A stretch of DNA of 8,635 bases, taken from Leptofilum sp050292445. GTDB lineage: Bacteria > Chloroflexota > Anaerolineae > Promineifilales > Promineifilaceae. Below the pieces are notes generated by a model, which saw only the letters and a program-made list of their open reading frames with translations, did no database searches and was not told the DNA's origin. Both the position numbers and the translations under genes were made by a program. How positions within the stretch are numbered: the first letter of the stretch is position 1; the number at the start of each line of letters is the position of its first letter. This document shows positions 5,735 to 8,635 of this stretch, one piece after another. Location: positions 1 to 8,635 of the forward strand of contig JBNKLQ010000251.1 in the NCBI GenBank assembly GCA_050292445.1, written 5' to 3'.

Positions 5735-6577
5735 ATGACAACCACAGAGACCGCAAAACAAGTAGAAATTGCTGCGCAAGCCATCCGCCAACAAACTATC
5801 TACCGTCCCACAGTAGGTTTGGTGCTTGGTTCTGGTTTAAGCGAACTGGCCAACAGCATTCAAGATCCGGATATTATCCCTTACGAGCGCATTCCAGGTT
5901 GGCCCCAATCGACCGTGGTGGGCCATAGCGGCCGTTTAGTCATCGGCACCTTAGAAGGCAAAACGGTGCTGGTACAGCAAGGGCGCGCCCATTACTATGA
6001 AGGGTACGACATGGACCAGATTACCTTGCCAGTACGCGTGATGCAGGCCCTGGGCATTCAGGTGCTGATTGTGACCAACGCTGCTGGGGGCATCAACGCA
6101 GACTTTACACCTGGCGATCTGATGCTCATCACCGATCACATCAACTTTTTGGGGCTGGCCGGACAAAACCCGCTGCGCGGCCCTAACGATGAAACTGTTG
6201 GACCGCGTTTCCCAGACATGATTGGCACGTACAGCATAAAACTGAGAAAGATGGCGCATGAAACGGCCGCAGCCAACAACTTCACTCTACAAGAAGGTAC
6301 CTACGCCTACGTGGCTGGTCCTAGCTTTGAAACGCCTGCTGAACTGCGCTTTTTGCGCACAGTAGGCGCGGATGCCGTCGGTATGTCTACCGTGCCCACC
6401 GTCGTTGTGGCCCGACACGCCGGGATGCAAATTCTAGGTATCTCCTCCATCACCAACAAAGCAGTACCCGACCCAAAACCGGGTACCGTCCTGGATCATG
6501 AAGAAGTATTAGAAACTGGGAAGCAAATCATTCCAAAACTGACTGCTCTGCTTCGCGGCATTCTGCAACAACTCTAA
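5735..6577 (+). CDS. punA: Purine nucleoside phosphorylase, trimeric type I (inosine/guanosine)
   Basis: At 280 residues it is typical of the trimeric PNP family, which splits inosine and guanosine with phosphate to give the base and ribose-1-phosphate (purine salvage, cytoplasm). Numbering is nearly that of human PNP: GSGLSEL with S33, H64 in VVGHSG, R84 and H86 in GRAHYYEGYD with Y88, N115 in TNAAGG, F198 and E199 in GPSFETPAE, M217 in VGMSTVP, N241 in SSITNKA and H255 near the C-terminus. Glu199 and Asn241 are the pair that selects 6-oxopurines in this family. The position after VP, commonly Glu in homologues, is Thr (T222). The start is clear: AGGTGA at 5725-5730 lies 4 nt before the ATG. 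It follows xerD after 77 nt that contain a terminator-like hairpin, and it precedes a 20-bp palindrome. Confidence 0.95.
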   Translation: MTTTETAKQVEIAAQAIRQQTIYRPTVGLVLGSGLSELANSIQDPDIIPYERIPGWPQSTVVGHSGRLVIGTLEGKTVLVQQGRAHYYEGYDMDQITLPVRVMQALGIQVLIVTNAAGGINADFTPGDLMLITDHINFLGLAGQNPLRGPNDETVGPRFPDMIGTYSIKLRKMAHETAAANNFTLQEGTYAYVAGPSFETPAELRFLRTVGADAVGMSTVPTVVVARHAGMQILGISSITNKAVPDPKPGTVLDHEEVLETGKQIIPKLTALLRGILQQL

Positions 6578-6624
6578 TCCCAAGATAAAATCTCACAAAC
6601 AAGCAAAAGCTGATAAAATTACCA

Positions 6625-6644
6625 GGCGCACAAATTTGTGCGCC
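6625..6644. terminator. 20-bp perfect palindrome after punA: terminator hairpin or operator
   Basis: GGCGCACAAATTTGTGCGCC is perfectly self-complementary. It starts 48 nt after the punA stop and is followed by GTTGCTTGTCT, only moderately T-rich. As RNA it would form a GC-clamped stem of about 8 bp. A -10-like TAAAAT (6614-6619, preceded by TGA) lies just upstream, so the palindrome would also cover a start site, as an operator could. It shares CAGGCGC and AAATTTGT with the hairpin after xerD. Confidence 0.5.
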
Positions 6645-6645
6645 G

Positions 6646-6681
6646 TTGCTTGTCTGTGTAACTTGCGAATATAAGCTTATA
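6646..6681 (+). promoter_or_regulatory. Possible promoter with palindromic -10 for the two-TM protein gene
   Basis: TTGCTT (6646-6651), an 18-nt spacer and TATAAG (6670-6675, 5 of 6). The -10 is the left half of a perfect 12-bp palindrome TATAAGCTTATA (6670-6681), which could be a regulator site or chance AT-rich symmetry. The start would be near 6682, about 10 nt before the ATG. An alternative promoter is TGATAAAAT at 6611-6619. Confidence 0.35.
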
Positions 6682-6691
6682 AAAAGCCAAC

Positions 6692-7474
6692 ATGGATCAA
6701 TTTTTCGTCTTTATTCTCCACAATGATGTCTGGATTTATATCGTTTCGGCTTTAGGACTTTTTTGGTATCTCAATGAGTTCATCCGTGCCCAGCGGCAGT
6801 TGCGGGTGGCGATTTTCAACCTAGAACGAGAAACTAACACACACATCCGCAACACCGCGCTTATTGTCATTTTCATTCTCTCAGGAATTATTGGTGGCGT
6901 TTATTATGTCAACAGCCAGATAGCCCCAACTTTGCCAGCCTCTTTGCTGCGACCGGCAACCCCAACCCCAGACATTTTTCGCACGCCATTGTCTTCTCCT
7001 ACACCACTTCTAACACGCCAGCCTACGCCCACACCGCCGCTGGTGCCAACCATCACCCTGGCCAGCAATCCTGGCGAACCCGCTCCCAATCCAGAGGAAG
7101 AAGCGACACCAGAAGAAACGGCAACGGCCGTTGGCACACCAACCCCACCACCTACCCCCTCGGTAGGCTGCACGATTCAGCTCAATATCACTGAACCACG
7201 AAATGGCTCTGTTGTCTCCGGCACCATCCTATTTAACGGCACGGCCGATTTTGAGGGGTTTGGCTATTACACGCTGGAAGCCAACGGCCCACAAACCGGC
7301 GGACAGTGGGCTTCGCTGCTGGGACGCAATATTGAACAAACGGTGCAAGAAGGCTTTTTGGGCAGCGTCAATTTAAGCGAATGGGCACCAGGCCCCTATC
7401 TCATCCGGCTTTCAGCAGCGGACCAATCACAAAATATTATTTCGCAGTGTGTGATTCAGGTGACGCTGCAATAA
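6692..7474 (+). CDS. Two-TM membrane protein with Thr/Pro linker and extracytoplasmic Ig-like domain
   Basis: A 260-residue protein that I cannot name. TM1 is about 13-29 (VWIYIVSALGLFWYL). Residues 30-55 are Arg-rich and amphipathic (FIRAQRQLRVAIFNLERE), so they are probably cytoplasmic. TM2 is about 56-73. By the positive-inside rule both ends lie outside. Residues 80-157 are a Pro/Thr-rich spacer (PATPTP, SPTP, PTPTPP, TPTPPPTP) with an acidic patch at 135-142. Residues 158-260 look like a bacterial Ig-type beta-sandwich (ITEPRNGSVVSGTILFNGTA, FGYYTLEANG, GPYLIRLSAAD). Cys160 and Cys253 bracket this domain and are the only cysteines, so a disulfide between its first and last strands is plausible. 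There is no clear ribosome binding site ahead of the ATG. It probably acts at the cell surface, possibly as an adhesion or wall-binding protein; this is inference. Confidence 0.82.
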   Translation: MDQFFVFILHNDVWIYIVSALGLFWYLNEFIRAQRQLRVAIFNLERETNTHIRNTALIVIFILSGIIGGVYYVNSQIAPTLPASLLRPATPTPDIFRTPLSSPTPLLTRQPTPTPPLVPTITLASNPGEPAPNPEEEATPEETATAVGTPTPPPTPSVGCTIQLNITEPRNGSVVSGTILFNGTADFEGFGYYTLEANGPQTGGQWASLLGRNIEQTVQEGFLGSVNLSEWAPGPYLIRLSAADQSQNIISQCVIQVTLQ

Positions 7475-7486
7475 CTATGGGCCATG

Positions 7487-7505
7487 AAAGGGTGTGACCC
7501 CTTTT
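7487..7505. terminator. Small shared hairpin between convergent genes
   Basis: AAAGGG (7487-7492) pairs with CCCTTT (7499-7504) around a 6-nt loop. Four T follow on the plus strand, and TTTC follows on the minus strand. It sits between the two-TM protein stop and the GH32 stop, overlapping the latter. The 6-bp stem is weak but its position suits a bidirectional terminator. Confidence 0.5.
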
Positions 7506-8635
7506 ACATGAATCCCGAATTCACGCCTTTTAGTGTCCATAAATTAAAGTGGCACACTGCTTGCTCGGTTGCCTCCAACTCAATGCCAAGACTGTCGGCG
7601 TGGGGATAGATACGTCCTGTTATCACCGCCACCTGGTTGGCGAACACCTCAATCACGGAGGCGTCTACATAGATGTGTAGGTGCAAGCGGCCTTCGGCCG
7701 ATAGCGCAACATCTCCTTCCAGCAGCGAAAGATCATAGCCATGAGCATCTCGACGCGACTGTTGTCGGTCAATCCCTAAATTTCCTCGTTGCGGGTCATA
7801 GAAGATAGTGGTCCGCTCGCGCCCATCGGCGGCAACGCGAATGTGGATAGCGATGCGTTCTTGCGGGGCAAATTCAGCCACAATTTCGTAATGGTCGCTC
7901 TGCACATCATCCAGTTGATCGGCTAAATATCGTTTGACGCGCAGCGTGCGAAGTTCTGCGGCTGGCGCAAAGTGCAACCGGTTATCATCGCCCATCGTCA
8001 CCACACGCGGCAGCGACAAAACGCCTGACCAGCCAGCAGTGATAGCTGCATTGTCTGGTCGCCCTTCTGGTATCCAACCCCACATCAAGGTACGGCCGTT
8101 TGCATCGACGGTTGCTTGCGGCGCGTAAAAGTAACGGTTGCCATAATCAAGCACATAGGCTTGGTTGGGGTGGAAGTAGTGATTGTCATAGCGACCAATC
8201 ACGTAAACTGTTTGCGCCATCGCTAATTCATCGCTGATCGAAATGACAATCACGTGGCAATTGCCGAAGTGCAGAAGCTGGGGACACTCCCACATCGCGC
8301 CAAGCTGCGTCTTGCCAAAACAGTGTTGTTCAAGCTGCCAAAAGGGATGTAGATACTCCCAATTGAGTAAATCTGCGCTGCGATATAAAAATAGGATGCC
8401 CCCTGCTCCCTTTATGCCAGAGCCAATCAACTGCAGCCACTCACCGCCTTCGCGCCATACACAATGATCACGAAAACCGACTAAGTTTTGATAATCGGCT
8501 GATGCGCGAATCACCGGATTGTGTTTGTACTTACGCCACGTCACGAGGTCATCACTACCGAAAGCGACGTTGGCATGTTGCGTGAATGGCATTCCGTTTG
8601 TTGGCTCTGCCTGACAGCCAGTGTAAATAATCGTT
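7504..8635 (-). CDS. Glycoside hydrolase family 32 (beta-fructosidase/levanase/sucrase type), C-terminal part
   Basis: The frame stays open to the right edge, so the true start lies outside; 376 codons are visible. The methionine at 8592 is internal: the residues before it (IIYTGCQAEPTNG) continue the GH32 fold. The family cleaves terminal fructose from sucrose, inulin or levan. Visible motifs are GFRD with the conserved Asp at 8469-8467 (transition-state stabiliser), WECPQLL with the catalytic acid/base Glu at 8289-8287, YGNRYFYAPQ, the GWIPEGRP stretch, LSLPRVV, and in the C-terminal beta-sandwich HIYVDASVIEVFANQ and RIYPHADS. The nucleophile motif (WMNDPNG type) should lie beyond the edge. 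The usual FRDP reads FRDH here. No signal peptide can be assessed, so an intracellular or secreted role is open. It is convergent with the two-TM protein gene and shares a terminator hairpin with it. Confidence 0.92.
   Translation of the reverse strand, partial: TIIYTGCQAEPTNGMPFTQHANVAFGSDDLVTWRKYKHNPVIRASADYQNLVGFRDHCVWREGGEWLQLIGSGIKGAGGILFLYRSADLLNWEYLHPFWQLEQHCFGKTQLGAMWECPQLLHFGNCHVIVISISDELAMAQTVYVIGRYDNHYFHPNQAYVLDYGNRYFYAPQATVDANGRTLMWGWIPEGRPDNAAITAGWSGVLSLPRVVTMGDDNRLHFAPAAELRTLRVKRYLADQLDDVQSDHYEIVAEFAPQERIAIHIRVAADGRERTTIFYDPQRGNLGIDRQQSRRDAHGYDLSLLEGDVALSAEGRLHLHIYVDASVIEVFANQVAVITGRIYPHADSLGIELEATEQAVCHFNLWTLKGVNSGFM

Larger units (their letters stand above)
452..8099. repeat. 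Dispersed ACGGCCGT palindromic octamer (9 exact copies)
   Basis: Exact copies start at 452, 1410, 1671, 1715, 3006, 3340, 5378, 7124 and 8092. About 0.13 copies are expected in a window of this length with even base use. The core CGGCCG occurs at eight further places (826, 2910, 3303, 4057, 5929, 6264, 7242, 7695). The copies at 3340 and 7124 extend to AACGGCCGTT. Seven copies lie well inside genes, one is in the last codons of the TPR gene, and one (1671) is intergenic. They fall in different reading frames, encoding for example TAV, GRx and RPY. This points to selection or bias on DNA rather than on protein. Confidence 0.85.

Noticed and set aside
6904..7173. Gly/Val-rich minus-strand open frame opposite the two-TM protein
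   Set aside because: It is the complement of the Pro/Thr linker codons, which gives a long frame by composition alone.
7569..8467. Plus-strand open frames opposite the GH32 gene
   Set aside because: They are antisense shadows of a gene with clear catalytic motifs on the minus strand.

Overview
The window looks like bacterial chromosome from a member of the Chloroflexota (an Anaerolineae-like lineage is my best guess). The hints are a eukaryote-type UDP-glucose pyrophosphorylase in a bacterium, an envelope protein with a long Thr/Pro linker followed by an Ig-like domain, and a heavily over-used palindrome, ACGGCCGT. The phylum is inferred from protein style, not from a marker gene. Base composition is balanced, with xerD visibly more AT-rich than its neighbours. 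A single ambiguous base (n at 1406) marks this as draft sequence. I see no tRNA, rRNA, CRISPR array, transposase or phage gene.

Left block, minus strand: the start of trmFO (tRNA m5U54 methyltransferase) is cut by the left edge. Upstream of it, in transcription order, are a nicotinate phosphoribosyltransferase (NAD salvage), a TPR protein and a UDPGP-family UTP-glucose-1-phosphate uridylyltransferase. These three read the same way with gaps of about 70 nt and probably form one operon starting near 3720. trmFO appears to have its own extended -10 promoter, placed so close to the ATG that its mRNA could be leaderless.

Middle block, plus strand: a lipoprotein with an acidic Thr/Glu/Ser linker is transcribed divergently from the nicotinate gene and ends in a near-ideal intrinsic terminator. 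A 354-nt intergenic region follows. It holds a 240-bp segment bounded by perfect 12-bp inverted repeats, a strong promoter inside that segment, and a roughly 200-nt, hairpin-rich leader to xerD. xerD (tyrosine recombinase) is followed by a type I purine nucleoside phosphorylase, an association that recalls the Bacillus xerD-drm-pupG arrangement. A hairpin lies between the two genes, directly before the phosphorylase ribosome binding site. After a 20-bp perfect palindrome comes a two-TM protein with an extracytoplasmic Thr/Pro linker and Ig-like domain.

Right block, minus strand: a convergent GH32 family gene (beta-fructosidase type) runs off the right edge, so its N-terminal nucleophile motif is not visible. 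A small shared hairpin separates it from the membrane protein gene.

Most genes are housekeeping or salvage metabolism (NAD, purines, UDP-sugar, tRNA modification, chromosome resolution), mixed with lineage-specific envelope proteins. The most unusual signals are non-coding: nine exact copies of ACGGCCGT scattered across genes and strands, and the inverted-repeat-bounded promoter segment ahead of xerD.
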